Shown: in pieces, positions 1 through 9,326 of the stretch | How positions within the stretch are numbered: the stretch's first letter is position 1 | Layout: each line of letters opens with the position of its first letter | Origin: Clostridioides difficile ATCC 9689 = DSM 1296 | GTDB lineage: Bacteria; Bacillota; Clostridia; Peptostreptococcales; Peptostreptococcaceae | Direction: 5' to 3' | DNA: 64,000 nucleotides | NCBI RefSeq assembly: GCF_001077535.1 | Contig: NZ_CP011968.1 | Coordinates: 248,001-312,000 of the forward strand | Notes under the pieces: model-generated | Told to the model about the DNA's origin: nothing | Databases searched by the model: none | Seen by the model: only the letters and a program-made list of their open reading frames with translations | Position numbers and translations under genes: made by a program

Positions 1-1
1 A

Positions 2-727
2 GAATTTAATATAACAAAAGATATAAAACTCAAATACTCTTATGAAGTTGAAACACCAGCATTTTTTAATTCATGTGTGCTTTTGCCACCACATGAGTAT
101 AAATTGAAAGAGTTAGACTGGATTTTTAGACATGAGCTTATGCATTTTAAGAGTAGGGACCTTTATTTAAAATATGTAATCCTGTTTTTAAAAACAGTAT
201 ATTGGTTTAATCCATTTATATATATAATGGATAAACATATAGATTTAGATTGTGAACTTTATTGTGATGAAAGAGTTTTAAAAAATCGAAATTCAGATGA
301 AAAAAAGGATTATGCTTTAACAATTCTAAATGCAATGAGAAAAGGTTCAAATACTTCAAATAAATTTATAGCTGGACTCCATAAGCAATCTGATATTAAA
401 AAGAGAGTTATGAATATGTTTAATGAAAAGTACAAGAATGGTATATTAATGGCATTAACTTTATGTTTATTATCTTCTATTACTTTTTTGAAGGTTAATT
501 CAACGAGTATTGTTAATCTTAATATATTGCCTAAATATGATATGGAGAAGCTACATGTTTTTAGAGGAAGTGTTACACTTTTAGAATTTACATATGCAGA
601 TGCTCCTGAAAATGTTAAAAAAGAACATAAAAGAATGTATGAAGCAATGGGATTGATTCCTAAAGACTCTGATAAAATAAGCTTTGGTGTAAAATACTAT
701 GACAAGTTGAACAATTTATTAAGATAG
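2..727 (+). CDS. M56/BlaR1-family membrane zinc peptidase, 3' part only
   Basis: The frame is open to the left edge, so the start lies outside the window. The visible protein has the zinc motif HELMH (nt 131-145), followed about 40 residues later by ELYCDERVL, the usual third-ligand segment of M56 peptidases. One hydrophobic segment (GILMALTLCLLSSITFL) follows. BlaR1/MecR1 proteins use this domain to cleave a repressor after sensing a signal. This protein ends about 70 residues after the membrane segment, so it has no penicillin-binding sensor domain. It may be a short M56 variant or be truncated; the missing N-terminus prevents a finer call. Confidence 0.8.
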   Translation, partial: EFNITKDIKLKYSYEVETPAFFNSCVLLPPHEYKLKELDWIFRHELMHFKSRDLYLKYVILFLKTVYWFNPFIYIMDKHIDLDCELYCDERVLKNRNSDEKKDYALTILNAMRKGSNTSNKFIAGLHKQSDIKKRVMNMFNEKYKNGILMALTLCLLSSITFLKVNSTSIVNLNILPKYDMEKLHVFRGSVTLLEFTYADAPENVKKEHKRMYEAMGLIPKDSDKISFGVKYYDKLNNLLR

Positions 728-1197
728 ATATTTATATAATAGCAAATAGCTGAAACTTAAAAGAATTTAAAAGTAAGTATTCACAAAAGTCCTAAAGAAA
801 GTATTAATAATTATATTCAATTGTAAAAAATTTCACAAAACAACCAACTTTTATAGTTATTTCATCAAAAAATATACGCCATATAAAAGCGCATAAAAAA
901 ACACATAAAACAATATTTATGCGCACTTTAACCTCGAATGGTACAAAATTCTTTACTTTTACAGACCCATATTATATAATTAAGTAAATAATGTATATTT
1001 AGGTGACATATTGGATAAGCTAATTTATTTATTTTATTAATATAATAATACTATAAAAGTTATATAAAGTGGTTTACAAAAAAGTTACAGATAGAGCTTT
1101 TATTAATGTATTGTGTATTAGTATTTTATCCTTAGGTACACTTCACCTACAAAATAGAATCATAAGATAATTATGGGAAAATTTTAGGAGGTTTATC
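728..1197. other. 470-bp intergenic region
   Basis: No convincing gene is seen. It holds an inverted repeat (889-897 with 916-924, arms GCGCATAAA/TTTATGCGC) without a T-run, a good promoter at 952-980, and a roughly 200-nt untranslated leader before the NlpC/P60 gene. A short inverted repeat TAGGT-N7-ACCTA lies at 1132-1148. Confidence 0.6.
952..980 (+). promoter_or_regulatory. SigA-type promoter for the NlpC/P60 gene
   Basis: TTTACT (952-957), a 17-bp spacer and TATAAT (975-980). The next gene on this strand starts at 1198, which implies a long 5' leader. Confidence 0.55.
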
Positions 1198-2220
1198 GTG
1201 AAGAAAAAGATATTAATACCAGTATTTGCATCAGTTATGGCATTATCAGTAAGTTCAATTGTAAATGCAGATGAAGTAAATGATTCATCTCAAAATAAGG
1301 ATGATAAAACAAATACTGAATTAAATTTAGGTGAATATAAAGAAGTAAAATATAAAGTTGCAAAAATAAAAGATGGAGTAGCTATAAAGATAAGAGAAGA
1401 AGGTCAAGTTCAAAACATAGCTTATTCTGGAGATGAATTTACGGTTTTAGGAACTCAAGGAGAATGGGTTAAGGTTAAAGTTGAAGATGGCGAAGGTTGG
1501 TTAGCTACTAGATATGTAGATATATCTGAAGGTGTAGGATATACTAACGCTGATAAAGTAAACTTAAGAAAAGATAAGAGTGAAAGTTCAGAAGTAATTG
1601 AAGAGCTGGAAAAAGGAAGTTCTTTATTGGTTTTGGAAGATAATGGAGATTGGTTAAAAGTTAAAGATGGGGAAACAGAAGGATATGTAAAATCATCTTA
1701 TATATCTGATAAAGCTCCTGTAATAGAAGAGCCACAAGTAAACCCAAGTATTGACCAAAATGTAGATTCTACAAATAATAATCAACAAAACAATGCAAAT
1801 ACTAATCAACAAAATAATAATTCAAATGTGCCAACAGCTAACTCTAATGCAGTTCAAGCTGTACTTAACTTGGCATATTCTAAGCAAGGTTGTCCATATG
1901 TTTGGGGAGCAGAAGGACCAAACACTTTTGACTGTTCTGGATTTACACAATATGTGTATAGAAATGCAGTAGGAAAGAATATACCAAGAACATCTAAAGC
2001 ACAATCTAAATATGGACAAACTGTAAGTAAAGCAAATTTACAACCAGGAGACTTAGTATTCTTCACAACTAATGGTTCTGGTTCTGTTAGTCATGTTGGA
2101 ATATATGTAGGTGGGGGTAATATGATACATTCACCATCAACAGGAAAAACAGTTAGTGTAACTAGTATAAATTCATCATACTATACAGCAAGATTTGTTA
2201 CAGCAAAAAGAATATTATAA
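1198..2220 (+). CDS. Secreted SH3-domain NlpC/P60 cell-wall hydrolase
   Basis: Predicted peptidoglycan endopeptidase of 340 residues. Residues 1-24 form a signal peptide (hydrophobic core, then VNADE). Two SH3b-type wall-binding repeats follow (about 50-110 and 113-172), then an Asn/Gln-rich linker (about 173-215) and an NlpC/P60 domain (about 218-340). The catalytic Cys is C246 in FDCSGF; H299 in SHVGIY and H311 in MIHSP complete the triad. NlpC/P60 enzymes usually cut gamma-D-Glu-diamino acid bonds in stem peptides. The start is GTG with AGGAGG-like spacing from 1186. It is monocistronic, with its own promoter and a strong terminator. Confidence 0.92.
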   Translation: MKKKILIPVFASVMALSVSSIVNADEVNDSSQNKDDKTNTELNLGEYKEVKYKVAKIKDGVAIKIREEGQVQNIAYSGDEFTVLGTQGEWVKVKVEDGEGWLATRYVDISEGVGYTNADKVNLRKDKSESSEVIEELEKGSSLLVLEDNGDWLKVKDGETEGYVKSSYISDKAPVIEEPQVNPSIDQNVDSTNNNQQNNANTNQQNNNSNVPTANSNAVQAVLNLAYSKQGCPYVWGAEGPNTFDCSGFTQYVYRNAVGKNIPRTSKAQSKYGQTVSKANLQPGDLVFFTTNGSGSVSHVGIYVGGGNMIHSPSTGKTVSVTSINSSYYTARFVTAKRIL

Positions 2221-2263
2221 TCGGTTTGTAATATGACAAATTGATAAATACATAAATATATAT

Positions 2264-2340
2264 AAACGCTCTATATTATATTTAATTTAATCATGGAAAC
2301 AAAAAATGATTATATTTTAAATGTACTATAGAGCGTTTTT
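2264..2340 (+). terminator. Intrinsic terminator after NlpC/P60 gene
   Basis: AAACGCTCTATA (2264 on) pairs with TATAGAGCGTTTTT (2327-2340). A long AT-rich loop and a T-run follow the usual layout. Confidence 0.75.
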
Positions 2341-2402
2341 GTATCACTTTAAATCTAATCAAGATTCAAGTTAATATGACTGTTAAATAGGAGCCTTTTC
2401 AT

Positions 2403-2500
2403 ATGATGATTATTTGCGCAATCCCTTGACAGGATAGGGCAAAGGTGGTAAGCTACTAACAGTACAAAAATACTTTTAATTTTAGTTCAGAGAGGCTAAA
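2403..2500 (+). promoter_or_regulatory. pyr operon leader: promoter, possible leader peptide, PyrR-type hairpin
   Basis: The promoter TTGACA (2426-2431), N17, TAAGCT (2449-2454) sits in an unusually GC-rich block for this genome. An 8-codon frame MMIICAIP (2403-2429, AGGAG at 2389) overlaps the -35 and is doubtful. At 2479-2500 TTTTAG/CTAAAA closes a hairpin whose loop reads TTCAGAGAGG, matching the conserved loop of PyrR-binding RNA hairpins. The 3' arm abuts the pyrB Shine-Dalgarno (2501-2508), which suggests translational repression by PyrR with UMP/UTP. Confidence 0.55.
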
Positions 2501-2515
2501 AAAGGAGGACGAAAG

Positions 2516-3436
2516 ATGTTAAAATCAAGAAATTTAATCCAACCAGAAGACTTTTCAATAGAAGAAATAGATGAAATATTAGAATTAGCTCAAAAAATAA
2601 TTGACAATCCGTCAAAATATTCTCGTATATGTGAAGGAAAACTATTAGCTACATTATTTTATGAACCATCAACAAGAACAAGATTAAGCTTTGAATCTGC
2701 TATGAACAGATTAGGAGGACGTGTAGTAGGCTTTTCAGAGCCAAATTCATCCTCTGCATCAAAAGGTGAAACTCTAGGAGATACAATGAGGATAGTATCT
2801 GGTTATGTTGATATAATAGCTATGAGACATCCTCAATCAGGTGCAGCTTCAGAAGCAGCTAGATATACGGAAGTGCCATTTATAAATGCAGGAGACGGCA
2901 AGAACCAGCATCCAACTCAAACACTTACAGACTTACTTACTATAAAATCATTAAAAGGAACTTTAGAAAGCCATACAATAGGATTATGTGGTGATTTAAA
3001 ATATGGAAGAACTGTGCATTCTTTGGTTAAGGCTATGGCAAGATATAAAAATACAAAGTTTGTATTTATAGCGCCTGAAGAGTTAAAAATGCCAGATTAT
3101 ATAAAAGAAGCTATAAAGGGACATGCATATTATGAAACTAATAATTTGGATGATGTTATAGGAAGCTTGGATGTTTTATATATGACTAGAGTTCAACAAG
3201 AAAGATTTGAAGATAAATCAGAGTATGAAAGACTTAAAAACTATTATATTTTAAATAAAGCTAAATTAGAAAAGGCATCTAAAGATATGTTAGTAATGCA
3301 TCCATTACCAAGAGTAAATGAAATAGACATAGATGTAGATAGTGATGATAGAGCTGTATATTTTAAACAAGCTAAATATGGAATGTATGTTAGAATGGCT
3401 TTAATAATAAAACTTTTAGGTATAAATGAAGACTAA
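2516..3436 (+). CDS. pyrB: Aspartate carbamoyltransferase, catalytic chain
   Basis: Transfers carbamoyl from carbamoyl phosphate to L-aspartate, the committed step of pyrimidine synthesis. Length (306 residues) is normal for the catalytic chain. Carbamoyl-phosphate loop STRTR is at residues 52-56 ([13 protein letters not shown]), with the HPTQ segment near 130 and HPLPR near the C-terminus. The start follows AAAGGAGG (2501-2508) at normal distance. First gene of pyrB-pyrK-pyrD-pyrE. No pyrI regulatory chain gene is present, unlike enterobacteria. Expression is probably set by the leader hairpin just upstream. Confidence 0.97.
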
Positions 3437-3474
3437 TAGTTATCATATAATAGTAAAACAAAGGAGATTTTGGG

Positions 3475-4167
3475 ATGTATAAAATTCTGGAAAATATATA
3501 TATAGGCGAAGATATGTATAGAATGAAAGTAAAAGGTAATTTTGAAGGTAAAATGGGACAATTCTATATGTTAAGAGCATGGGATACTTATCCAGTACTT
3601 TCAAGACCTATAAGTATACATGATATAGATGAAGAAGGGATAACTTTTCTTTATAAAGTAGTAGGAGAAGGAACTCAAATTTTGAGTAACCTAAAGGTAA
3701 ATGATAATATAAAATTAGAAGGCCCTTATGGTAATGGATATGCTAAGGTTGATGGAAAGGTAGCTCTAGTAGGAGGAGGAATCGGTGTAGCTCCACTATA
3801 TTTGGTTGCTAAAAATATAAAAAATTGTGATGCATATCTTGGGTTTAGAGAAGATGTTATATTAGAAGATGAATATAAACAAGTATGTAATAAAGTCTAT
3901 ACAACAGTAGGAAATACTTTTGTAACAGATATAATTGATGTTGAGAAATATGATTATATATTAACATGTGGTCCAACTCCAATGATGGAAAAATTAGTTA
4001 AGATGGTAGAAGGTACTAAAACGAGAATTATGGTATCTCTTGAAAACCATATGGCTTGTGGAGTAGGTGCCTGTTTAGTATGTACGTGTAAAACTAATGG
4101 AGGAAATAAAAAGACTTGTAAAGATGGTCCAGTGTTCTGGGGAGAGGACGTGATTTTTAATGGGTAA
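3475..4167 (+). CDS. pyrK: Dihydroorotate dehydrogenase B, electron-transfer subunit
   Basis: FAD and [2Fe-2S] subunit that passes electrons from the class 1B dihydroorotate dehydrogenase to NAD+. The 230-residue protein shows the flavin motif SRPISI (about residues 42-47), the nucleotide segment [11 protein letters not shown], and a C-terminal cysteine cluster ([11 protein letters not shown] ... TCKDGPVF) that binds the iron-sulfur centre. Its end overlaps pyrD by 8 nt, the usual translational coupling of the two subunits. Confidence 0.96.
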   Translation: MYKILENIYIGEDMYRMKVKGNFEGKMGQFYMLRAWDTYPVLSRPISIHDIDEEGITFLYKVVGEGTQILSNLKVNDNIKLEGPYGNGYAKVDGKVALVGGGIGVAPLYLVAKNIKNCDAYLGFREDVILEDEYKQVCNKVYTTVGNTFVTDIIDVEKYDYILTCGPTPMMEKLVKMVEGTKTRIMVSLENHMACGVGACLVCTCKTNGGNKKTCKDGPVFWGEDVIFNG

Positions 4168-5062
4168 TTTAAGTGTGAAATTTGGAAGTGTAGAATTTAA
4201 AAATCCAGTAATAATGGCGTCTGGAACTTTTGGATTTGGAAAAGAATATAATGAGATTTATGATATACAAAAACTTGGTGGTATAAGTAGCAAGGGTCTT
4301 ACTTTAAATAAAAAACCTGGTAACAATGGTATGAGAGTTCATGAGACACCATCCGGTATGATGAATAGTGTTGGGCTTGAAAACCCTGGAGTTCAAGGAT
4401 TTATAGACTATGAATTACCTTTTTTTAGTAAACTAGACTTAGTCAGAATAGCTAATGTTGGAGGTGGGACATTAGAAGACTACTTATTAGGGGTTCAAAT
4501 GTTAAATGACAAGCCTATAGACATTATTGAATTAAATATATCTTGCCCAAATGTCAAAGCTGGTGGAATGGCTTTTGGTATAAAAAATGAAGTGGCAAGA
4601 GAAGTTGTTCGTGAGGTAAGAAACATAACGAAACTGCCTTTAGTAATAAAATTATCACCCAATGCAGAAGATATTGTAGGAATGGCAAAAGTTTGTGAAG
4701 AAGAAGGTGCTGATGGAGTTTCATTAGTTAATACTTTTAAAGCAATGGCAATTGATATAAAAAATAGAAGACCAGTATTTGAAAATGTATATGCTGGGTT
4801 ATCTGGACCAGCTATAAAACCTATAGCTTTGAGAATGGTACATGAAGTGTGTAAAAATGTAAATATACCTGTAATGGGAATGGGCGGAATAACTAAAGCC
4901 ACAGATGCTATAGAGTTTATAATGGCAGGAGCTACTTGTATCCAAGTTGGAACTGCAAATTTTATGAATCCTAGAATAGGTATTGAAATAATAGATGGAA
5001 TTAATGAATTTATGGATAGAGAAGGAATAAAAAGTTTAGACGAAATAAGAGGAATTATATAA
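4160..5062 (+). CDS. pyrD: Dihydroorotate dehydrogenase B, catalytic subunit
   Basis: FMN enzyme oxidising dihydroorotate to orotate. At 300 residues it has the class 1B hallmark: cysteine as catalytic base in NISCPN, with flavin/phosphate-binding glycine motifs GMGGI and [10 protein letters not shown] towards the C-terminus. It starts inside the end of pyrK (ATG at 4160, GGAGAGG upstream), which fits a PyrDK heterotetramer. An 84-nt gap precedes pyrE. Confidence 0.97.
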   Translation: MGNLSVKFGSVEFKNPVIMASGTFGFGKEYNEIYDIQKLGGISSKGLTLNKKPGNNGMRVHETPSGMMNSVGLENPGVQGFIDYELPFFSKLDLVRIANVGGGTLEDYLLGVQMLNDKPIDIIELNISCPNVKAGGMAFGIKNEVAREVVREVRNITKLPLVIKLSPNAEDIVGMAKVCEEEGADGVSLVNTFKAMAIDIKNRRPVFENVYAGLSGPAIKPIALRMVHEVCKNVNIPVMGMGGITKATDAIEFIMAGATCIQVGTANFMNPRIGIEIIDGINEFMDREGIKSLDEIRGII

Positions 5063-5146
5063 GGTAGAATAAATAGTATTTTAAAGATAAAAAATATAGA
5101 TTAAATAAACAATAATTTTATAACATTAACATGGAGGAAAAATAAT

Positions 5147-5731
5147 ATGAGTAAAGTAGATGTAGTGGATATATTAAAGAAAAGTGATGCATTGTTGGAG
5201 GGACATTTTTTATTATCTTCAGGAAAACACAGTAATAGATACGTACAATGTGCAAAAGTATTAAGATTTCCAGAATATGCTGCTGAGGTATTAAGTACAG
5301 TTGTTGAACAAATAAAAGACTTAGATATAGACTTAGTAGTAGGACCAGCTATGGGTGGAGTAATAGTTTCTTATGAGTTAGGAAGACAATTAGGAAAAGA
5401 AGCTGTATTTACTGAGAGAAAAGACAATACAATGGAGTTAAGAAGAGGATTTGAAGTTAAAAAAGGAGCAAAGATAATAATTGCTGAAGACGTTGTAACT
5501 ACTGGTAAATCAACTATGGAGACAAAAAGAGTATTAGAAGCCTTAGGTGGAGAAGTTGTAGGTGTTGCATGTATAGCAGATAGAACTAATCATGATATAG
5601 GTATGCCTATATATAGTGCTATAAAACTTGATATTCAAGTTTATGAATCTGATGAGTGTCCTTTATGTAAGGAAGGAAAATTACCAGTTGTTAAGCCTGG
5701 AAGTAGGGAGTTCAAGGAATTAGGGATGTAA
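5147..5731 (+). CDS. pyrE: Orotate phosphoribosyltransferase
   Basis: Joins orotate with PRPP to give OMP. The PRPP-binding motif is [13 protein letters not shown] in a 194-residue protein. A C-terminal CPLCKEGK pair of cysteines is present, as in the longer clostridial/archaeal-type PyrE. Good SD (GGAGG) at 5132. Last gene of the pyr operon; pyrF is not in the window. Confidence 0.96.
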   Translation: MSKVDVVDILKKSDALLEGHFLLSSGKHSNRYVQCAKVLRFPEYAAEVLSTVVEQIKDLDIDLVVGPAMGGVIVSYELGRQLGKEAVFTERKDNTMELRRGFEVKKGAKIIIAEDVVTTGKSTMETKRVLEALGGEVVGVACIADRTNHDIGMPIYSAIKLDIQVYESDECPLCKEGKLPVVKPGSREFKELGM

Positions 5732-5820
5732 TAAAAACTTAATTATTTATAGTGTTACTTAAAAAATGTAAATTTTTTAGAGTAAAAATTTGTAATATAA
5801 CATATAACTTAAAAATAAAA

Positions 5821-5859
5821 AGCAGTTAGCCTTATAAATGAAGGTTAGCTGTTTTTTTT
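5821..5859 (+). terminator. Terminator of the pyr operon
   Basis: AGCAGTTAGCCTT pairs with AAGGTTAGCTGTT (two G-U pairs) and is followed by eight Ts. Confidence 0.8.
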
Positions 5860-5945
5860 GTTAAAAATATATTTACAAAATAAGAGATAGTAGCAGTACA
5901 ATATAAGTATAAGGTAAAAGTATTATATATTAGGGAGGGGTAAGT

Positions 5946-6872
5946 ATGAAAAATCAATTAAATGAAAATCATAAAAAGGTTGTATTTTTTGGAGTAGGTG
6001 CTGTAGGAGCTACTTTTGCAGAACAATTTTTTAACTCTAAATATGATTTTAAAATTCTTTGTGATAATGAAAGAAAGAAAAGATATTTAGAAGAAGGATT
6101 TATAATAAATGGAAAAAGGTATGATTTTGATTATGTAACTAAAGATGAGTATAAACAAGAGGCTGATTTTATAATTATAGGTCTAAAATATAATAATTTA
6201 AAAGAAAATATAAAAGAATTAGATGGATTAGTTGGAAAAAATACAGTTATAATGTCTCTGCTAAATGGAGTTGATAGCGAAGAGATAATAGGAGAAAGAT
6301 TTGGAATTGAAAAAATGGTATATTCATATGTTACCAATATAGATGCAAAGAAAATCAATAATAATATTATACACACTACTAATGGGATAATTGTATTTGG
6401 TAACAAAGATAATAGTGAAGATAGAAAAACTAATATAATAACCGAAGTCTTTGATGATGTAAATATAGAATATACTTTATCAAAAGATATTCAACGAGAT
6501 ATGTGGTGGAAGTACATGGTTAATATTGGTGTAAATCAAACTTCAGCTATACTTGGTGCACCTTATGGAGTTTTTCAGAGTTCTGAGCATTTAAGAGAAT
6601 TAGCAAAATCTGCAATGAGGGAAGTTGTTGCTATAGCACAAGCAAAAGACATATCTCTTACAGAAGATGATGTGGAACATTCATTACATAGAATACTAGA
6701 ACATTCAAAAGAAGGAAGAACATCAATGCTTCAAGATGTGGAAGCTCATAGACTTACAGAAGTAGATATGTTTTCTAAGAATATCTGCAAACTTGGAAAA
6801 AAATATAACATACCTACTCCTATAAATCAGACTTTCTTTTATATGATAAAAGTAATTGAAAGTAGATTTTAA
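5946..6872 (+). CDS. 2-dehydropantoate 2-reductase family protein
   Basis: ApbA/PanE-type NADPH-dependent reductase of 308 residues. The Rossmann motif FFGVGAVGATFAE is near the N-terminus. The C-terminal domain has the family segments KYMVNIGVNQTSA (with the catalytic-type Lys/Asn) and TSMLQDVEAHRLTEVD. True PanE makes pantoate for coenzyme A. Clostridia carry several paralogues and no panB/panC is nearby, so the exact substrate is open. GGAGGGG lies just upstream of the ATG. Single gene. Confidence 0.88.
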   Translation: MKNQLNENHKKVVFFGVGAVGATFAEQFFNSKYDFKILCDNERKKRYLEEGFIINGKRYDFDYVTKDEYKQEADFIIIGLKYNNLKENIKELDGLVGKNTVIMSLLNGVDSEEIIGERFGIEKMVYSYVTNIDAKKINNNIIHTTNGIIVFGNKDNSEDRKTNIITEVFDDVNIEYTLSKDIQRDMWWKYMVNIGVNQTSAILGAPYGVFQSSEHLRELAKSAMREVVAIAQAKDISLTEDDVEHSLHRILEHSKEGRTSMLQDVEAHRLTEVDMFSKNICKLGKKYNIPTPINQTFFYMIKVIESRF

Positions 6873-6923
6873 AGGGTCTTTGTAAGAAATATTGATAATT
6901 ATTGATTTTAAATTTTATTAATG

Positions 6924-7814
6924 TTATATACTATTTAAGTTACTAAATATTTTTAACTCTTCAATGAAAATAGTTGCTGCTTTTGATAAAGTTATATCTT
7001 TTGGAAATATATATGAGAAATGTCTGTTGTAGCTGCTTCCAAGCTCTATGACAGACAGCTCATTGTTTAGAACAGGTAAGCTTGTCACTAGATTAGAGAC
7101 TATTGTAATTCCTAAATTATTTCTAACAGATTCTTTGACAGCATAATTACTTCCAAAAACCATCATACTTTTTGGAATAATTTCTTTAACACTTAAAAAC
7201 ATATCTAAATAATCTCTGGTTCCAGAACCATCCTCCCTGACTATCCATTTTTGGTTTTGAAGTTTATCAAAACTAAAATCTTTTAATAAATGACTCTTGT
7301 ATGGAAGTGCTAAAACCATCTTATCTTCAAAAAAATATTCTTGAATAAATGAAGGGGAAGAGCAAGTGCCTTCAATAAGACCAATGTCTAAAATATAATC
7401 CTTAACATGAGAAGATACGATTGATGTATTTTTTATAAAAACTTCTACATCTATGTCAGGATACTTTTTAGAAAATAATGCTAGAAAATTTGGTAAAATA
7501 TACTCTCCAATAGTTAAACTTGCACCAATCTTTAAGTGACCAGTTATAGCATCTGAAACTTGGCTTACATCATGATAAGTAATATTTAAAAGATTTAATA
7601 TTTCTTTAGCTCTTTTGTACAAGATTTGTCCACTTTCTGTTATAAAAATGGTTTTTTGTTTAATAGACCTGTTTATAAGCACAACTTTAAAATAATTTTC
7701 TAGATTTTTTATGTGTTTACTTACACTTGGTTGTGATAGATTTAAATATTCCCCAGCTTTAGTAAAGTTTTTGTATTCAACAACAGCTACAAATGTTTTT
7801 AATTCTTCAAACAA
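6924..7814 (-). CDS. LysR-family transcriptional regulator
   Basis: The N-terminal winged helix (residues 1-60; FVAVVEYKNFTKAGEYLNLS then QPSVSKHIKNLE) and C-terminal periplasmic-binding-like effector domain give a normal LysR layout over 296 residues. The start is TTG, supported by AAAGGAG seven bases upstream. It is divergent from the YeiH-type permease gene. In enterobacteria a LysR protein (YeiE) is paired with YeiH in the same way, so this protein probably controls the permease and itself. The shared promoter region holds a perfect 9-bp inverted repeat. Confidence 0.93.
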   Translation of the reverse strand: MFEELKTFVAVVEYKNFTKAGEYLNLSQPSVSKHIKNLENYFKVVLINRSIKQKTIFITESGQILYKRAKEILNLLNITYHDVSQVSDAITGHLKIGASLTIGEYILPNFLALFSKKYPDIDVEVFIKNTSIVSSHVKDYILDIGLIEGTCSSPSFIQEYFFEDKMVLALPYKSHLLKDFSFDKLQNQKWIVREDGSGTRDYLDMFLSVKEIIPKSMMVFGSNYAVKESVRNNLGITIVSNLVTSLPVLNNELSVIELGSSYNRHFSYIFPKDITLSKAATIFIEELKIFSNLNSI

Positions 7815-7885
7815 TTTTTTGTCTCCTTTACCTAATGAAATTTTACATTTTTTATATACTTTCTACAGATAATTATACTATATAT

Positions 7886-7958
7886 AATAACCATTAAAAA
7901 CATTAATCATTACGATATTATATATTTATTTTACTTATGGTTATTACAATTATATACT
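7886..7958 (+). promoter_or_regulatory. YeiH-gene promoter with flanking inverted repeat (LysR site)
   Basis: TTTACT (7930-7935), N17, TATACT (7953-7958). AATAACCAT (7886-7894) and ATGGTTATT (7937-7945) form a perfect inverted repeat; the second arm lies in the promoter spacer. It is a plausible pair of LysR half-sites. Confidence 0.5.
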
Positions 7959-8001
7959 ATTGCTATGAAGAAAACTATATTAATTATAAGGTAGGTATAT
8001 T

Positions 8002-9033
8002 ATGTTAAAGAAAAAAAGCAGTTTGACATTAAAAACTATAAGGGAAATATTACCAGGACTGTTTGTATCAGTATTAGTAGGTTATATTAGTATATTTATT
8101 TCTATTTTAATTCCTAAGGTAGGGGCAGCATCAATTTCTATATTTTTAGGTATGTTTGTAGGAAACCTATTTTTAAATCAAAAGGTATTTCAAAAAGGTT
8201 ATAAATTTTCAGAGACAGATTTGTTATCATATTCAATAGTACTATTAGGAGCAACACTCAGTGTATCTACTTTAATAGACTTAAAAGTTTCAGGAATTTT
8301 ATTTATAATATTGCAAATGACAATAACAATAATAGCTGCACTTTATATAGGTAAAAAACTAGGATTTGAAGAAAACTTTAGATTTCTAATGGCAAGTGGA
8401 AATGCAGTATGTGGTTCTTCTGCAATAGGAGCAACAGTTCCAGTGGTTAATGCGACAGATAAAGAAAAGGGAATTGCAGTAACTATTGTAAATGTTACTG
8501 GTATATTTCTTATGTTTTTACTTCCAATAATATCTCAATTTTTATATAGCCATGAACTTGTAAAAACTTCAGCAATGATAGGTGGAACTTTGCAATCAAT
8601 TGGTCAGGTTGTAGCAAGTGGAGCAATTGTTGGAGAAAATGTAAAAGATTTAGCTACTATTTTTAAGATAGTAAGAGTAATATTTCTAGTTGTTGTTGTA
8701 TTAGTATTTGGACATATGAAAAATCAATCTAATAGGGAAATTCTTGAAGAAGAAAAGGATGAGATAAAAAAGAAAAAAGTGACTATACCATGGTATGTAA
8801 TTGGATTCTTTATAACTTGTGCACTTTTTTCAATGAACATTATACCAAAAGAAGTATCTGTGTTGTGCAAAGAAATAAGTAACAAACTAGAAATAATAGC
8901 TTTAGCAGCAATTGGATTAAAGGTTAATGTAAAAGATTTAGTGAAACAAGGGAAAGAAGTTTCTTTATATGGTTTATTTGTAGGTACAGTACAAGTTGTA
9001 TCAGCTGTAGTTTTAATAAAAATATTTATATAG
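8002..9033 (+). CDS. YeiH-family (UPF0324) integral membrane transporter
   Basis: Polytopic membrane protein of 343 residues with about ten hydrophobic segments. The conserved family region MASGNAVCGSSAIGATVPV is present, and a second glycine-rich segment follows (IGGTLQSIGQVVASGAIVG). The family is often called putative sulfate exporters, but the substrate is not settled. The divergent LysR gene probably regulates it. ATG start with AAGGTAGG upstream. Confidence 0.9.
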   Translation: MLKKKSSLTLKTIREILPGLFVSVLVGYISIFISILIPKVGAASISIFLGMFVGNLFLNQKVFQKGYKFSETDLLSYSIVLLGATLSVSTLIDLKVSGILFIILQMTITIIAALYIGKKLGFEENFRFLMASGNAVCGSSAIGATVPVVNATDKEKGIAVTIVNVTGIFLMFLLPIISQFLYSHELVKTSAMIGGTLQSIGQVVASGAIVGENVKDLATIFKIVRVIFLVVVVLVFGHMKNQSNREILEEEKDEIKKKKVTIPWYVIGFFITCALFSMNIIPKEVSVLCKEISNKLEIIALAAIGLKVNVKDLVKQGKEVSLYGLFVGTVQVVSAVVLIKIFI

Positions 9034-9105
9034 TATAAAAATAGTATTTGTAATACTAATTTGATTAATTAAAATAATATGATACTAATAATTTATAATA
9101 TAAAT

Positions 9106-9165
9106 AAAAAATGAATTTCGATAAGTTTAAGTGGGTATAAACTTATAGAAATTCATTTTTTATTT
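9106..9165. terminator. Terminator after the permease gene
   Basis: A long nearly perfect hairpin: AAAAAATGAATTTC...ATAAGTTTA pairs with TAAACTTAT...GAAATTCATTTTTT. It has an A-run before and a T-run after, so it can act in both directions. Confidence 0.8.
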
Positions 9166-9326
9166 AAGGTAAAAATTTAAAGTAAAATATTATTTTACAT
9201 AATAATAACCTTATAAATTTTGAAATTACTTATCTTTGTGTTAAAATAAGTAAAATGCACATATTAGAGCTAAGTTTTTAAGTAAATAAACAAAATGAAA
9301 ATATAAATATTAAGGAGATTTGGTAT

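Noticed and set aside
77-727. A complete beta-lactam sensor gene of 216 codons starting at 77
   Set aside because: The frame is open to the left edge, so this is the tail of a larger gene, and no penicillin-binding domain follows.
889-924. GCGCATAAA/TTTATGCGC inverted repeat as a terminator
   Set aside because: No T-run follows and no gene end is close; kept only as a note for the intergenic region.
2416-2475. Cyclic-di-GMP riboswitch in the pyr leader
   Set aside because: The GGGCAAAGG and GGTAAGCTAC pieces recall one, but the conserved aptamer core and second helix are missing.
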